Shown here in pieces: positions 1 to 11,858 of a stretch of DNA of 64,000 nt. The stretch's first letter is position 1. Every line of letters begins with the position of its first letter. The position numbers were made by a program, and so were the translations under genes. The notes under the pieces are model-generated. The model did not search any database. It was not told where the DNA came from and saw nothing but the letters and a program-made list of their open reading frames with translations. The stretch comes from Neotabrizicola shimadae. GTDB taxonomy: Bacteria; Pseudomonadota; Alphaproteobacteria; Rhodobacterales; Rhodobacteraceae. The stretch is taken from positions 2,790,001 to 2,854,000 of the forward strand of contig NZ_CP069370.1 of NCBI RefSeq assembly GCF_019623905.1, read 5' to 3'.

Positions 1-589
1 TCACGCGGGTGAAGACACGGAGCCGCGAACAGCCCTCGACTAGCGCCGCCTCTTCGATTTCCTTCGGCATGTCATCGAAGAAGGTCTTCATCAGCCAGAA
101 GGCGAAGGGCAGCGTGACGATGCCATAAATCAGCGCCAGGCCCCACCAGGTGTCCATCAGGCCCAGGAAGGCCCACATGATCATCACCGGGATCATCACC
201 GCCATCGGCGGGAACAGCCGCAACTGGATCAGCGCAAGCGGCAGGTTCGCACCCGAGCCAAAGCGAGACAGGCCATAGGCGGCGGCCGTGCCGGCCGACA
301 TGGCGATCAGCGTGCCGACAGAGGCGGAAAGAAGGGAGGACAGGATCGGCTTGCCCGCAGTGCGGTCCAGGGCGACGATCAGGTCCGATCCGCTTTCTCC
401 GAACAGGAAGCGGAAATTGTCCAGCGTGGGCGCAAGCGGCACCCAGGTCAGCGCGGCGCCAGAGGCCTGCCATTCGGCAACCGGCTTGAACGCCATGGAG
501 ACCATCCACAGGATCGGCACCAGAGTGATCGCCAGAGCGACAAGGATCGCGGCGTAGCGGAAGATCTCGAAGACGGGCGAACGGGTCAT
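1..589 (-). CDS. Carbohydrate ABC transporter permease (MalG-like), partial
   Basis: Reads right to left and runs off the left edge of the window, so the C-terminus is missing. The ATG at 589 starts a protein with a first membrane segment at about residues 10-30, further hydrophobic stretches, and the EAA loop of binding-protein-dependent permeases ([17 protein letters not shown]) just before the edge. That loop contacts the ATPase subunit, and this family forms half of the membrane channel of sugar importers. It follows the binding-protein gene on the same strand with a GC-rich hairpin between them. No strong ribosome site precedes the start, so translation may depend on the upstream gene. 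The substrate cannot be read from the sequence. Confidence 0.85.
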   Translation of the reverse strand, partial: MTRSPVFEIFRYAAILVALAITLVPILWMVSMAFKPVAEWQASGAALTWVPLAPTLDNFRFLFGESGSDLIVALDRTAGKPILSSLLSASVGTLIAMSAGTAAAYGLSRFGSGANLPLALIQLRLFPPMAVMIPVMIMWAFLGLMDTWWGLALIYGIVTLPFAFWLMKTFFDDMPKEIEEAALVEGCSRLRVFTRV

Positions 590-610
590 CGGCAGTCACT
601 TGAAGGAGGG

Positions 611-635
611 GCCGGGGCGGTCTGGCCGCCCCGGC
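611..635 (-). promoter_or_regulatory. Intercistronic hairpin between binding-protein and permease genes
   Basis: A perfect 10-bp stem (611-620 with 626-635) and a 5-base loop, lying between the stop of the binding-protein gene and the start of the permease gene. No T-run follows on the minus strand. Such hairpins commonly protect the upstream mRNA and keep binding-protein levels above permease levels. That role is inferred here. Confidence 0.55.
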
Positions 636-643
636 GCATGGTC

Positions 644-2242
644 TCAGACCGGGTCCAGAACGGTGGGCCAGGCGGCCATGTTGCCGCGCACCGCCTCGAC
701 GATCTTGTCGCGCCCGGTGCGGCGGGTGATCTTTTCCCATTCCGCCGCTGTGTCGGCCATCGCCTGTTCGGGCGTCTTGGCCTTGGTCAGCGCGGCCATC
801 AGGTTTTCGTCCAGCGCGTTGTTGAAGGCCGTGGCGCCGGCGTAGTTGATGGTCGGCACCGACCGTGCGACCGTCTCGCGCACCACATCCATGTGGTAGG
901 CGTGGTAGGTCTCACGCACCAAGGGGTCGGCAAAGTCGTTCAGGCTGAAGGGGTCGAAATAGCCGCCGGGGTTCGCCGTCATCCAGGAATAGATGCGGCT
1001 GGACCCGAGCCATTGCAGGAACAGGTAGGCCAGTTCCGGATTCTTCGACTGCGAGCTGACCATCCCCGTCAGCGAGAACCACAGCACCGACCGGCTGACG
1101 ATCTTGCCGTCGATCTCGTTGCCGGGCGGCAGCATGGACCCGATCTTGCCCGTGACGGTCGATCCGGTATTGCCCGGATTGTCCAGGAACTTCGGCAGGT
1201 TCGAGAAGGCGCAGGTCATCGCCGCGCCGCCGGCGGCGAAGTTGCCGTACTGTTCCGGCCAGCCCCAGGAAATCGCATCAGGCGAATGGTGGGCCAGCGA
1301 GTCGATATAGGCCTGGGTCGCCTTGATGCCCTGCTCGGACGAGATCAGCGGGTTCGCGTCGTTGTCGAACAGGTACTGGTTCGGCGAGGCGAGCGAGGTG
1401 TAAAGCTGGTACCAGTTGGTATAGCCCCAGCCCTGGTTGCGCAGGTCGGTCGAGCCGAACAGGCCCTTGTCCGGACGCTGGAAGAAGGCCGCGATGTCGT
1501 TGAACTGCGCCCAGGTGCGCGGCACGGCCAGGTCATAGCCATACTGGCTCTTGAACGCCGATTGCTCGGCCGGGTCGTTGAACAGGTCGGTCCGATACAC
1601 CCAGGTCTGGAAGTCGCCGTCCAGCGACACGCCATAGGTCGAACCGCGATACATGTTCATCAGCGACACGCCTTGCGCGCCGTTCACATAGCCGCGGACC
1701 GGATCATCCCATTCCGGTTTGTATTCGGCGACATAGTCGTCCAGCTTGGCGATGCCGCCGGATTCCACCAGGTCGCCCAACCGGTTCCAGTCGGTCGAGT
1801 AGATGTCGAAGCCGCCCGCGCTGGTCGAGATGTCCTGCATGGTCTTGGTGAATTCCTGCCCGTTGGGCAGGCCCACGATTTCCAGCGTGATGCCGGTCTC
1901 GCGCTCCCACAGTTCCTTGACGCTGGGCGCGCCGGCCGGGAAGGGCTGGGTCAGCTGGCCGATGGACCCGTCCGACAGGCCGAGGACGATCTTGTCGGGC
2001 GCCGTGCCTGCCGCCTTCATCGCCTTGGCCGCCTCGACGGCGCGGCCTTCCGGCGTGTCCGGTCCGTATTGATAGCGTTCGGCCCCGGCAAAGCCGGTCG
2101 GCCCGCCGATCATGCCCGGCGCCAGCTCCTGCGCCCAGGCCTGCCCGATCCAGCGCGGCGCGATCAAGGCGCCGGCACCGACAATTCCCCATCGCGCGCC
2201 GGTTCCTAGGAACCCGCGCCGCGTCAAGCGACGTCCGATCAT
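644..2242 (-). CDS. Extracellular solute-binding protein of a sugar ABC transporter (Tat-exported)
   Basis: A 532-residue protein beginning at ATG 2242, six bases behind a GGGAGG ribosome site. An in-frame ATG at 2305 has no such site. The N-terminus MIGRRLTRRGFLGTG carries the twin-arginine signal (RRGFLG) followed by a hydrophobic segment and an Ala-x-Ala-like cut before ELAPG, so the protein is expected in the periplasm folded by the Tat route. The rest fits the family 1 solute-binding fold: an alternation of Gly/Pro-rich turns, aromatic sugar-binding residues (GYTNWYQLY, SWGWPEQYGN) and a length of about 500 residues. It leads the operon with the permease and diverges from a LacI regulator, which points to a sugar or polyol substrate. 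Confidence 0.85.
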   Translation of the reverse strand: MIGRRLTRRGFLGTGARWGIVGAGALIAPRWIGQAWAQELAPGMIGGPTGFAGAERYQYGPDTPEGRAVEAAKAMKAAGTAPDKIVLGLSDGSIGQLTQPFPAGAPSVKELWERETGITLEIVGLPNGQEFTKTMQDISTSAGGFDIYSTDWNRLGDLVESGGIAKLDDYVAEYKPEWDDPVRGYVNGAQGVSLMNMYRGSTYGVSLDGDFQTWVYRTDLFNDPAEQSAFKSQYGYDLAVPRTWAQFNDIAAFFQRPDKGLFGSTDLRNQGWGYTNWYQLYTSLASPNQYLFDNDANPLISSEQGIKATQAYIDSLAHHSPDAISWGWPEQYGNFAAGGAAMTCAFSNLPKFLDNPGNTGSTVTGKIGSMLPPGNEIDGKIVSRSVLWFSLTGMVSSQSKNPELAYLFLQWLGSSRIYSWMTANPGGYFDPFSLNDFADPLVRETYHAYHMDVVRETVARSVPTINYAGATAFNNALDENLMAALTKAKTPEQAMADTAAEWEKITRRTGRDKIVEAVRGNMAAWPTVLDPV

Positions 2243-3636
<1,394 letters not shown>

Positions 3637-3689
3637 CCCAAGCCACGGCCGCAAGGGCGATTGCGCCCGTGCGGGCTCGGCGGTATCTG

Positions 3690-5423
<1,734 letters not shown>

Positions 5424-5441
5424 CCCGGCCTCCGGGCCGGG
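5424..5441. terminator. Short GC hairpin between convergent genes
   Basis: CCCGGC (5424-5429) pairs with GCCGGG (5436-5441) directly after the stop of the PduX-like gene and just before the end of the convergent transglycosylase gene. There is no T-run, so it is at best a weak or Rho-assisted bidirectional terminator. Confidence 0.4.
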
Positions 5442-5454
5442 ACGCCCTGCCTGG

Positions 5455-6033
5455 TCAGCGACATTCCTGCAGTTGAACCTCGTAGCGCGCAGACCGCGCG
5501 CCCACCCGGTTCGCCACGTCCACAAGCCAGGGCTTGTTGTTGTAGCTGCCATTGGCAAAGCCCGTGCGGCCCTCGTGATAGGCCAGGTATTGCGACCGCG
5601 CATCCGTCTTCGAGATGCCCAGCCGTTCGGCCGAACCATCCATGTACCAGCCCATGAAATCGGTGGCATCGCGAATGTTGTCGCGCTTGGCGCCGCGGCC
5701 GCCTTCCTCGTCCTGATACTCTTCCCAGGTGCCGTCCAGCGCCTGGGCATAGCCATAGGCCGAAGACTGGCGCCCCATCGGGATGATGCCCAGCGCATAG
5801 CGGTGCGGCGTGCGGGCGTTGCCCACGAAACTCGACTCCTGGTAGATTGTCGCCATCTGCACATGGACGGGCACGCCCCACTTGCGCTCGGTGGCTTCCA
5901 TCGCCCGCAGGTACTGCGGTCGCTCGCGCGCGATGGCGCAGGCATCCTCGACATTGCGCGGCGCCGAAAAGTTGCCGCCTCCACAGGAGGCAAGGAACAG
6001 CAACAACATCGACGCGCGGAGAGTTCTGCTCAT
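5455..6033 (-). CDS. Lytic transglycosylase SLT-domain lipoprotein
   Basis: 192 residues. The N-terminus is a lipoprotein signal, MSRTLRASMLLLFLASCGGG, with lipobox LASC, so the mature protein should be anchored in a membrane facing the periplasm. The catalytic region shows MATIYQESSFVGNAR, where the Glu of QESSF is the expected general acid, followed by SSAYGYAQALDGTWEEY and a C-terminal YHEGRTGFANGSY. These are hallmarks of goose-lysozyme-like SLT domains, which cleave the MurNAc-GlcNAc bond of peptidoglycan leaving an anhydro end. It stands alone, convergent with the B12 operon, and is short for the family, having no extra domains. Confidence 0.85.
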   Translation of the reverse strand: MSRTLRASMLLLFLASCGGGNFSAPRNVEDACAIARERPQYLRAMEATERKWGVPVHVQMATIYQESSFVGNARTPHRYALGIIPMGRQSSAYGYAQALDGTWEEYQDEEGGRGAKRDNIRDATDFMGWYMDGSAERLGISKTDARSQYLAYHEGRTGFANGSYNNKPWLVDVANRVGARSARYEVQLQECR

Positions 6034-6259
6034 CTGCCCCTCGCGTTCTCTTTTTTGCGCAGTCTAGGTGAAGTGCCGCCGGGGGGAAACCCGTCAAGAG
6101 ACGCCGCAGCGATCAGATTCCCGCGAGGATGCATGTCTGCCACGGCCGATCGAAGGGCCCGGCCAGCGAACCTGTTGATCCGGATTGTTTCCTTGGCCCC
6201 TTCGCGCCAAGAATGGACTCTTTTTGACCAAACGCGTAATAATGATCATGGGGGTACAG

Positions 6260-6586
6260 ATGCAGACGACGCTTGCAAAATATCATATCGGCCAGGTGCT
6301 GCGTCATCGCAAGCACCCGTTCCGGGGCGTCGTCTTTGATGTGGACGCCATGTTTTCGAACACCGAGGAATGGTACGAGAACATCCCCGAAGAAAGCCGC
6401 CCCTCGAAGGACCAGCCCTTCTATCACCTGCTGGCCGAAAACGACCAAAGCTATTATGTCGCCTATGTCTCGGAACAGAACCTCGTCCCCGATGACACGG
6501 GCGAGCCGGTCACGCACCCCGACCTGGGCGACCTGTTCGGCGATTTCGAGGACGGGCGCTATCCGCTGCAAGTGCGCCTGAACTGA
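6260..6586 (+). CDS. hspQ: Heat shock protein HspQ (YccV-like)
   Basis: 108 residues. ATG 6260 is preceded by GGGGG at a five-base spacing, better than the in-frame ATGs at 6242 and 6248. AKYHIGQVLRHRKHPFRGVV and the later YYVAYVSEQNLVPDD are the HspQ/hemimethylated-DNA-binding-like core. In enterobacteria HspQ is a specificity factor of the Lon protease and is heat induced. The role here is taken from the family. A small inverted repeat CTTGGC-8-GCCAAG lies upstream at about 6192-6211. It is a single gene between the transglycosylase (divergent) and the STAS gene. Confidence 0.9.
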   Translation: MQTTLAKYHIGQVLRHRKHPFRGVVFDVDAMFSNTEEWYENIPEESRPSKDQPFYHLLAENDQSYYVAYVSEQNLVPDDTGEPVTHPDLGDLFGDFEDGRYPLQVRLN

Positions 6587-6649
6587 CGCTCACCTTTCGC
6601 TAACCCCGCTGCCCTAACCTGACCCCGATGATGGATTCGGAGGTCGCGT

Positions 6650-6991
6650 ATGGAACTTGTGGCAGAGGAACGCCCCGGATTGCTGCTGGTCTCAGTCGGG
6701 GCCGAACGGATCGACGCCGCGGCGGCAATCCAGTTCAAGGACCGGATGCGCGAACTCGTCCAGGCGCATGATGGCACCACCCGCATCATGCTGGACATGT
6801 CGCGCGTGGCCTTCCTCGATTCCAGCGGCCTTGGCGCGGTGGTCGCGGTATTGAAACTGGTGGGCCCCGACCGGCAGCTTGAACTCGCAGGGCTCACGCC
6901 CACGGTGGAAAAGGTCTTTCGCCTCACACGGATGGACAGCGTCTTCACCGTCCATCCCCTCGTGCCCGACGGGCCGCGCAATGCCGGATGA
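6650..6991 (+). CDS. STAS-domain anti-sigma factor antagonist (SpoIIAA-like)
   Basis: 113 residues covering one STAS domain. The phosphorylation loop is visible as VAFLDSSGLGAVVAVL, with the Ser of DSSGLG as the likely target of the partner kinase. GGAGG precedes the ATG. It overlaps the next gene, an RsbW-type HATPase, by 11 bases, so the pair are translationally coupled and are probably a partner-switching module: the kinase phosphorylates the STAS protein, and the unphosphorylated STAS protein sequesters the kinase. No sigma factor or PP2C phosphatase gene is adjacent, so the output of the switch is not visible here. Confidence 0.88.
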   Translation: MELVAEERPGLLLVSVGAERIDAAAAIQFKDRMRELVQAHDGTTRIMLDMSRVAFLDSSGLGAVVAVLKLVGPDRQLELAGLTPTVEKVFRLTRMDSVFTVHPLVPDGPRNAG

Positions 6992-7421
6992 TCCAGACGG
7001 CGCTGACCTGACGCTGGTCATTCCCGGCGACGCCCTGGCCGTCCGCCAGGCGCTTCAGGCCATGGTCGCGGCGCTGACCTCTCGCGGCCTGCCTCCAGAC
7101 GACCGGGGCACCGCCGAAATCGTGCTGGCCGAGGTGCTGAACAACATCGTCGAACATGCCTATGCCGGGCGCCAGGGCGTCATCCAGGTGACGATCCGGC
7201 TGGATGCCGCGGCGCTCGAATGCCGGGTGGTGGACGATGGCCAGCCGATGCCGGGCGATGCCATGCCCCCCGGCGATCCTCCCCCTGTCCCGCCCGAGGG
7301 CGACCCTGCCGAGGGTGGGTTCGGCTGGTTCCTGATCCGCAGCCTGTCGCAGGATCTGACCTACCGCCGCACCGATGGGCGCAACCTCCTGTCCTTCCGC
7401 CTGGCAACCTCCGCCGCCTGA
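6981..7421 (+). CDS. RsbW-type anti-sigma factor, serine kinase (HATPase_c)
   Basis: 146 residues starting at ATG 6981 inside the end of the STAS gene. The GHKL ATPase signature is present: AEVLNNIVEHAYAG (N-box) and VVDDGQPMP (G1), then GGFGWFLIRSLSQDLTYRR (G2 region). An unusually proline-rich lid, PPGDPPPVPPEGDP, separates the G1 and G2 boxes. In this family the protein binds and inhibits a sigma factor, or acts as a two-component modulator, and phosphorylates the STAS partner. It is the second half of the coupled pair. Confidence 0.85.
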   Translation: MPDDPDGADLTLVIPGDALAVRQALQAMVAALTSRGLPPDDRGTAEIVLAEVLNNIVEHAYAGRQGVIQVTIRLDAAALECRVVDDGQPMPGDAMPPGDPPPVPPEGDPAEGGFGWFLIRSLSQDLTYRRTDGRNLLSFRLATSAA

Positions 7422-7479
7422 CGCCCCCGGTTTTCTTCGGCGCGCCCCCGGTCTAGGCTGGGCACGAAAAGGGGGACCC

Positions 7480-9060
7480 ATGCGCGATTTCCAGCTTCCC
7501 GGCCGCTCGGCCGTCTATGCCACCAACGGCCTGTGCGCCACCTCGCATCCGCTGGCCGCCAAGGTCGCGGTGGACATGCTGCAGGCCGGCGGCAACGCCG
7601 CCGACGCCGCCATTGCCGCGGCCGTCCTCCTTGGCATCTGCGAACCGCAGATGACCGGGATCGGCGGCGATTGCTTCGTGCTGGTCAAGCCCGCCGGCAC
7701 CGAGGATGTCGTGGCGCTGAACGGCTCGGGCCGCGCGCCGATGGGGCTGGATGCCGCAACCCTGCGCGCAAGGGGCCTGACCGCCATGCCGATCCGCGGC
7801 ATTGAATCGGTCACCATGCCCGGCGCCATCGACGCCTTTTGCCGACTGAACGCCGACTACGGCCTGAAGGGGCTGGACGAAGTGCTCGCCCCCGCCATCC
7901 GCTACGCCGAAGAAGGCGTGCCCGTCGCCCCGCGCGTGGCCTTCGACTGGGCCGCCGATGGCGAGGCGCTCACCGGCGCCGCCCGGCGCTTCTATCTCGC
8001 CGGCGGCGCGGCGCCCAAACTCGGCCAGGTCTTCCGCGCCCCCGGCCAGGCCGAAGTGCTGCGCCGCATTGCGCGCGAAGGGCGCAAGGGCTTTTACGAG
8101 GGAGAGGTGGCCGAGGACATGATCGCCTCGCTGCGGGCCCTTGGCGGCACGCATACGATGGAGGACCTCGCCGCCACCGCCTGCGACTGGGGCGCGCCGG
8201 TCAGTGGCACCTATCAGGGGGTCGAACTGCTGGAACACCCGCCGAACGGCCAGGGCGCAACCGCGATCCTGATGCTGAACATCCTCGCGCATTTCGACCT
8301 CGCCGCGCTCGATCCCCTCGGCGCCCAACGCGCGCACCTCGAAGCCGAGGCGGCCAAACTCGCCTATGATGCCCGCAACCGCTTCATCGCCGATCCCGCC
8401 TTCATGACCCGCGGCGCGGACTACCTGACCGCGCCCGTAACCGCGGCGAAGCTCGCCGCCCTGATCGACCCGGCGCGCGCCATGGCCGAACCCGCGAAGC
8501 TGACGGAAGCCGTCCACCGCGACACGGTCTATCTCACCGTGGTGGACCGGGACCGGATGGCGGTTTCGCTCATCTACTCGATCTTCTGGGGCTTCGGCGC
8601 GGGCCTCGCCTCCGACAGGTTCGGCATCAACTTCCAGAACCGCGGCGCGGGCTTCACCCTGACCCCCGGCCACCCGAACGAGGCTGCGGGCGGCAAGCGC
8701 CCCATGCACACCATCATCCCGGCGATGCTGAAGGAAAAGGGCCGCATCACCCTGCCCTTCGGCGTCATGGGCGGCCAGTATCAGCCCTGCGGCCATGCCC
8801 GCTTCGTCTCCAACCTCACCGACTACGGCATGGACCTGCAACAGGCGATGGACGCCCCCCGCAGCTTTTCGGGCAGCGAGGGGATGCAGGTCGAACGCGG
8901 CTACAGCGAAGCGGTGCGCGCCGGACTGGCGGCGATGGGGCATCGCGTGTCGATTCCCGACGAGCCGCTCGGCGGCTCGCAGGCGATCCATATCGGCAGC
9001 GATGGCACCCTGATCGGCGCCTCGGACCCGCGAAAGGATGGATGCGCCCTTGGCTACTGA
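7480..9060 (+). CDS. ggt: Gamma-glutamyltransferase family protein
   Basis: 526 residues from ATG 7480, with GGGGGA upstream. The protein has the Ntn-hydrolase arrangement of this family: large-subunit motifs AGGNAADAAIAAAVLLG and EPQMTGIGGD near the start, then DTVYLTVVD around residue 349, where Thr349 would become the N-terminal nucleophile after self-cleavage. GGKRPMHTIIPAML and FGVMGGQYQPCGH follow. There is no signal peptide, so this is a cytoplasmic member, unlike the periplasmic glutathione-degrading enzyme of E. coli; the substrate may be glutathione or another gamma-glutamyl compound. It overlaps the msrC-like gene by 23 bases, suggesting a thiol/redox-linked operon. Confidence 0.85.
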   Translation: MRDFQLPGRSAVYATNGLCATSHPLAAKVAVDMLQAGGNAADAAIAAAVLLGICEPQMTGIGGDCFVLVKPAGTEDVVALNGSGRAPMGLDAATLRARGLTAMPIRGIESVTMPGAIDAFCRLNADYGLKGLDEVLAPAIRYAEEGVPVAPRVAFDWAADGEALTGAARRFYLAGGAAPKLGQVFRAPGQAEVLRRIAREGRKGFYEGEVAEDMIASLRALGGTHTMEDLAATACDWGAPVSGTYQGVELLEHPPNGQGATAILMLNILAHFDLAALDPLGAQRAHLEAEAAKLAYDARNRFIADPAFMTRGADYLTAPVTAAKLAALIDPARAMAEPAKLTEAVHRDTVYLTVVDRDRMAVSLIYSIFWGFGAGLASDRFGINFQNRGAGFTLTPGHPNEAAGGKRPMHTIIPAMLKEKGRITLPFGVMGGQYQPCGHARFVSNLTDYGMDLQQAMDAPRSFSGSEGMQVERGYSEAVRAGLAAMGHRVSIPDEPLGGSQAIHIGSDGTLIGASDPRKDGCALGY

Positions 9061-9514
9061 CCTGGACTGGAAAGACCTCGAATCCCGGATCCTCGCCCTG
9101 ACCGAGGGCGAGACGGACGCCGTGGCGCTCATGGCCACCGTGGTGTGCGAGCTGCACCACGGCCACCCCTACAGCGACTGGACCGGCTTCTACCGCGTCG
9201 TCGCGCCCGAACTGCTGAAGATCGGCCCCTACCAGGGTGGTCACGGCTGCCTGGTCATCCCCTTCTCGCGCGGGGTCTGCGGTGCCAGCGCCCGCACGGG
9301 GCAGGTGCTGAACGTGCCGGACGTGGACGCCTTCCCCGACCACATCGCCTGTTCGTCCACCACGCGGTCCGAACTGGTGCTGCCGGTCTGGAACGGCCAG
9401 GGCACCCTCCTCGGCGTGCTGGACCTCGACAGCAACACCCCCGCCGCCTTCACGGCAGAGGACGAGGCGCATCTGGTCCCGCTCCTGGCCCGCGTGTTCC
9501 ACGGGGCGGCCTGA
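9038..9514 (+). CDS. msrC: Free methionine-(R)-sulfoxide reductase (GAF domain)
   Basis: 158 residues, a single GAF domain. Three cysteines at 71, 81 and 105 sit in GGHGCLVIPF, SRGVCGASA and HIACSSTTR, with the spacing (10 and 24) of the catalytic and resolving cysteines of the E. coli fRMsr. SELVLPV and GVLDLDS complete the family pattern. The enzyme reduces free Met-R-sulfoxide, with thioredoxin as electron donor. Its start overlaps the ggt gene and its stop overlaps the GFA gene (TGATG), so the three genes form one transcription unit. Confidence 0.9.
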   Translation: MDAPLATDLDWKDLESRILALTEGETDAVALMATVVCELHHGHPYSDWTGFYRVVAPELLKIGPYQGGHGCLVIPFSRGVCGASARTGQVLNVPDVDAFPDHIACSSTTRSELVLPVWNGQGTLLGVLDLDSNTPAAFTAEDEAHLVPLLARVFHGAA

Positions 9515-10281
9515 TGCGCGGATCGTGCCAGTGCGGCGGCGTGGTGTTCGAGGTCACGCCCCCAGTCCGTGACGTGCTCGCCTGCCATTGCACACAGTGC
9601 CGCAAGCAGTCAGGCCACTATTGGGCTGCCTCCACCGTGCCCCTGGACCGCTTCCGCCTGGTTCAGGACCGGGGCCTTGCCTGGTACCGCGCCTCGCCCG
9701 CTGCCGCTCGCGGCTTCTGCAAGGACTGCGGCGCCTTCCTGTTCTGGAAGCCCGAGGGCGAGGACCGCATGTCCTTTGCCGCCGGCGCCATCGACGGGCC
9801 GACCGGCCTGCACATCGCCGAACACTGGATGCCCGAACATGCGGGCGACTACTACGCCCCAGAAGGCCCGCCGCCCGCGCCCACTCAGGCCGAAACCCTG
9901 CACGGCTCCTGCCTCTGCGGCGCCAACCGCTTCACCCTGCCGGGGCCGATGGGCGAGGTGGGCGCCTGCCATTGCACCCAGTGCCGCAAGCTGTCGGGCC
10001 ACTACACCGCCTCCTTCGATGCCGAAGAATCCGCGCTGGACTGGCAGTCGCGCGACGAAGCCGTCTACACCACGCCCGGCGGCGCACAACGCGGCTTCTG
10101 TCCCCACTGCGGGTCGTCGCTCTGGTTTCGCAATGCCGCGGGCGGCTTCTCGGTCGAAAGCGGCGTGATCGACAACCCCACCGGCGGGCAACTGGTCAGC
10201 CACATCTTCGTGGCAGACAAGGGCGACTACTACACCATCGACGACGGCCTGCCGCAGTACCCAAGATGGGACGGGGCTTGA
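9514..10281 (+). CDS. Tandem GFA (Mss4-like) zinc protein
   Basis: 255 residues made of two GFA domains in one chain. The first (about 1-120) has CQCGG, CHCTQCRKQSGHYW and CKDCG. The second (about 130-255) repeats CLCG, CHCTQCRKLSGHYT and CPHCG, each a set of zinc-binding cysteines. GFA domains are Mss4-like folds; some are named glutathione-dependent formaldehyde-activating, but that activity is disputed. The two copies are clearly homologous and the tandem arrangement is unusual beside the common single-domain form. It is translationally coupled to msrC. Confidence 0.85.
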   Translation: MRGSCQCGGVVFEVTPPVRDVLACHCTQCRKQSGHYWAASTVPLDRFRLVQDRGLAWYRASPAAARGFCKDCGAFLFWKPEGEDRMSFAAGAIDGPTGLHIAEHWMPEHAGDYYAPEGPPPAPTQAETLHGSCLCGANRFTLPGPMGEVGACHCTQCRKLSGHYTASFDAEESALDWQSRDEAVYTTPGGAQRGFCPHCGSSLWFRNAAGGFSVESGVIDNPTGGQLVSHIFVADKGDYYTIDDGLPQYPRWDGA

Positions 10282-10331
10282 ACCCCGGGGCGAAGGCGGA
10301 AATGGTGCGCCCCACCTGACCGGCGGAAGAC

Positions 10332-10958
10332 ATGCTGCACACCATTGCCTCGATCCCGTGGGAAACCTTCCTGACCATGCTCCTTGGCGGGCTGGCGGTG
10401 AACTTCGCGCCGGGGCAGGACATCTTCTTCGCCACCGCCTGCGGCATCGCCGGCGGCCCCCGCATGGGCGCCATCGCGGGCCTTGGCGTGGGCGTGGGCG
10501 TGCTGTGGCATGTGGCCCTTGCCGCGCTTGGTCTTGCCGCCGTGATCGCCGCCCATCCCGGCGCGCTGACCGCCATCAGATATGTCGGCGCGGCCTACCT
10601 TCTCTGGCTCGCCTGGAAAAGCTGGCGCGCGGGCAATTCCTCGGGCGAGGGCCGCGCCGCCCCGGATGCCCGCCGGGCCTTCCTGCGCGGCATCCTGTCC
10701 AACATCACGAACCCCAAGCCCGTGCTGTTCATGCTGGCTTTCCTGCCGCAGTTCGTCGATCCCGCCATCGGCCCGGTCTGGCAGCAGATCACCTTTTTCG
10801 GCCTGGTCTTCGCCTTCACCGGGGGTGTCGTGACCGCCGGTTTCGGCTATGTCGCGGGCCTTGCCGGCCGCGCCATCGGCGCCCGCATGGGCGCGGTCAA
10901 CAAGATAGCCGCCGTCCTTTTCGCCGGGCTCGCCGTCCGGCTCGTCCTTTCGGAGTAA
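10332..10958 (+). CDS. LysE-family exporter
   Basis: 208 residues with about six hydrophobic segments. The N-terminal NFAPGQDIFFATACGIAGG and the central RRAFLRGILSNITNPKPVLF are the standard LysE/RhtB signatures. The family exports amino acids, with homoserine/threonine and lysine being common substrates. The neighbour downstream (a homocysteine methyltransferase 3 bases away) hints at a sulphur amino acid, but nothing in the sequence proves it. The start is the ATG that gives the full first membrane segment. Confidence 0.87.
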   Translation: MLHTIASIPWETFLTMLLGGLAVNFAPGQDIFFATACGIAGGPRMGAIAGLGVGVGVLWHVALAALGLAAVIAAHPGALTAIRYVGAAYLLWLAWKSWRAGNSSGEGRAAPDARRAFLRGILSNITNPKPVLFMLAFLPQFVDPAIGPVWQQITFFGLVFAFTGGVVTAGFGYVAGLAGRAIGARMGAVNKIAAVLFAGLAVRLVLSE

Positions 10959-10961
10959 GCC

Positions 10962-11858
10962 ATGACCACGATCACCCTTCTTGACGGCGGCATGGGCCAG
11001 GAACTCGTGGCCCGCGCGGGGCAGGACCCCGGCCCCCTCTGGGCCACCCGCGTGATGATCGACCACCCCGGTCTGGTGAAGGCGATCCACGACGATTACT
11101 TCGCCGCCGGCGCCTCGGTCGCCACCACGAACACCTACAACATCCTGCACGACCGGCTGCAGCCGCAGGGGCTGGACCAACTGTACCACGCGCTGCACCT
11201 GCGCGCCCTGGCAGAGGCGCACGAAGCCAAGGCCCAGGCCGGGCGCGGCCTCATCGCCGGCTCCATGGGGCCTTTGGGCGAAAGCTACCGCCCCGACCTG
11301 ACCCCGCCGGTGGAGGTCTCCGCCCCCCTATACGCCGAAAAGGCGCGGATCCTCGGGCCGCATGTCGACGTGATCCTGATCGAGACCATCCCCTCGCTCG
11401 ACCTCGCCCGCGGCGCCCTGAAGGGTGCGCAGGCGGCGGGCAGGCCGGTCTGGCTCTCGGTCTCGGTCAACGACCGCGACGGCACCAGACTGCGCTCGGG
11501 CGAGCCGGTTGCCGCGCTGGCCGACGTGCTGGCCGAAACACCCGCCCAGGCGGTGCTGGCCAACTGCTCCATGCCCGAGGCGATGGCAGCCGCCATGGGC
11601 GAACTGGCCCGGCTCGGCCTGCCCTTCGGCGCCTATGCCAACGGCTTCTCTGAAATCTCCTCGCTGCCCCTGCCCGATGACGGCGGCGCGCCCGCCTATT
11701 GCGCCCGCCACGACCTGACGCCCGAACGCTACACCGCCTTCGCGCTTGGCTGGGTCGCGCAGGGCGCCACCATCGTCGGCGGCTGCTGCGAGGTCGGTCC
11801 CGCCCATATCCGCCACCTCGCCGCCGCGCTGACCGCCGCGGGGCACACCATCGCATGA
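10962..11858 (+). CDS. Homocysteine S-methyltransferase family protein
   Basis: 298 residues, a betaine/homocysteine methyltransferase barrel. TLLDGGMGQEL opens strand 1, IETIPSLDLA lies mid-chain, and the zinc ligands are the Cys of ANCSMPEA and the pair in VGGCCEVGP near the C-terminus. The family transfers a methyl group from S-methylmethionine or a similar donor to homocysteine, forming methionine. The closest functional model is MmuM, but the donor is not evident. It is cotranscribed with the LysE exporter and overlaps the pseudouridine synthase gene by four bases (ATGA). Confidence 0.82.
   Translation: MTTITLLDGGMGQELVARAGQDPGPLWATRVMIDHPGLVKAIHDDYFAAGASVATTNTYNILHDRLQPQGLDQLYHALHLRALAEAHEAKAQAGRGLIAGSMGPLGESYRPDLTPPVEVSAPLYAEKARILGPHVDVILIETIPSLDLARGALKGAQAAGRPVWLSVSVNDRDGTRLRSGEPVAALADVLAETPAQAVLANCSMPEAMAAAMGELARLGLPFGAYANGFSEISSLPLPDDGGAPAYCARHDLTPERYTAFALGWVAQGATIVGGCCEVGPAHIRHLAAALTAAGHTIA

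Noticed and set aside
638-2209. Long plus-strand open frame opposite the binding-protein gene
   Set aside because: Shadow of the high-GC minus-strand gene. No family motifs, while the opposite strand encodes a Tat-exported binding protein with a clear ribosome site.
6185-6259. N-terminal extension of HspQ
   Set aside because: The added residues do not match the family and the ribosome site fits ATG 6260.
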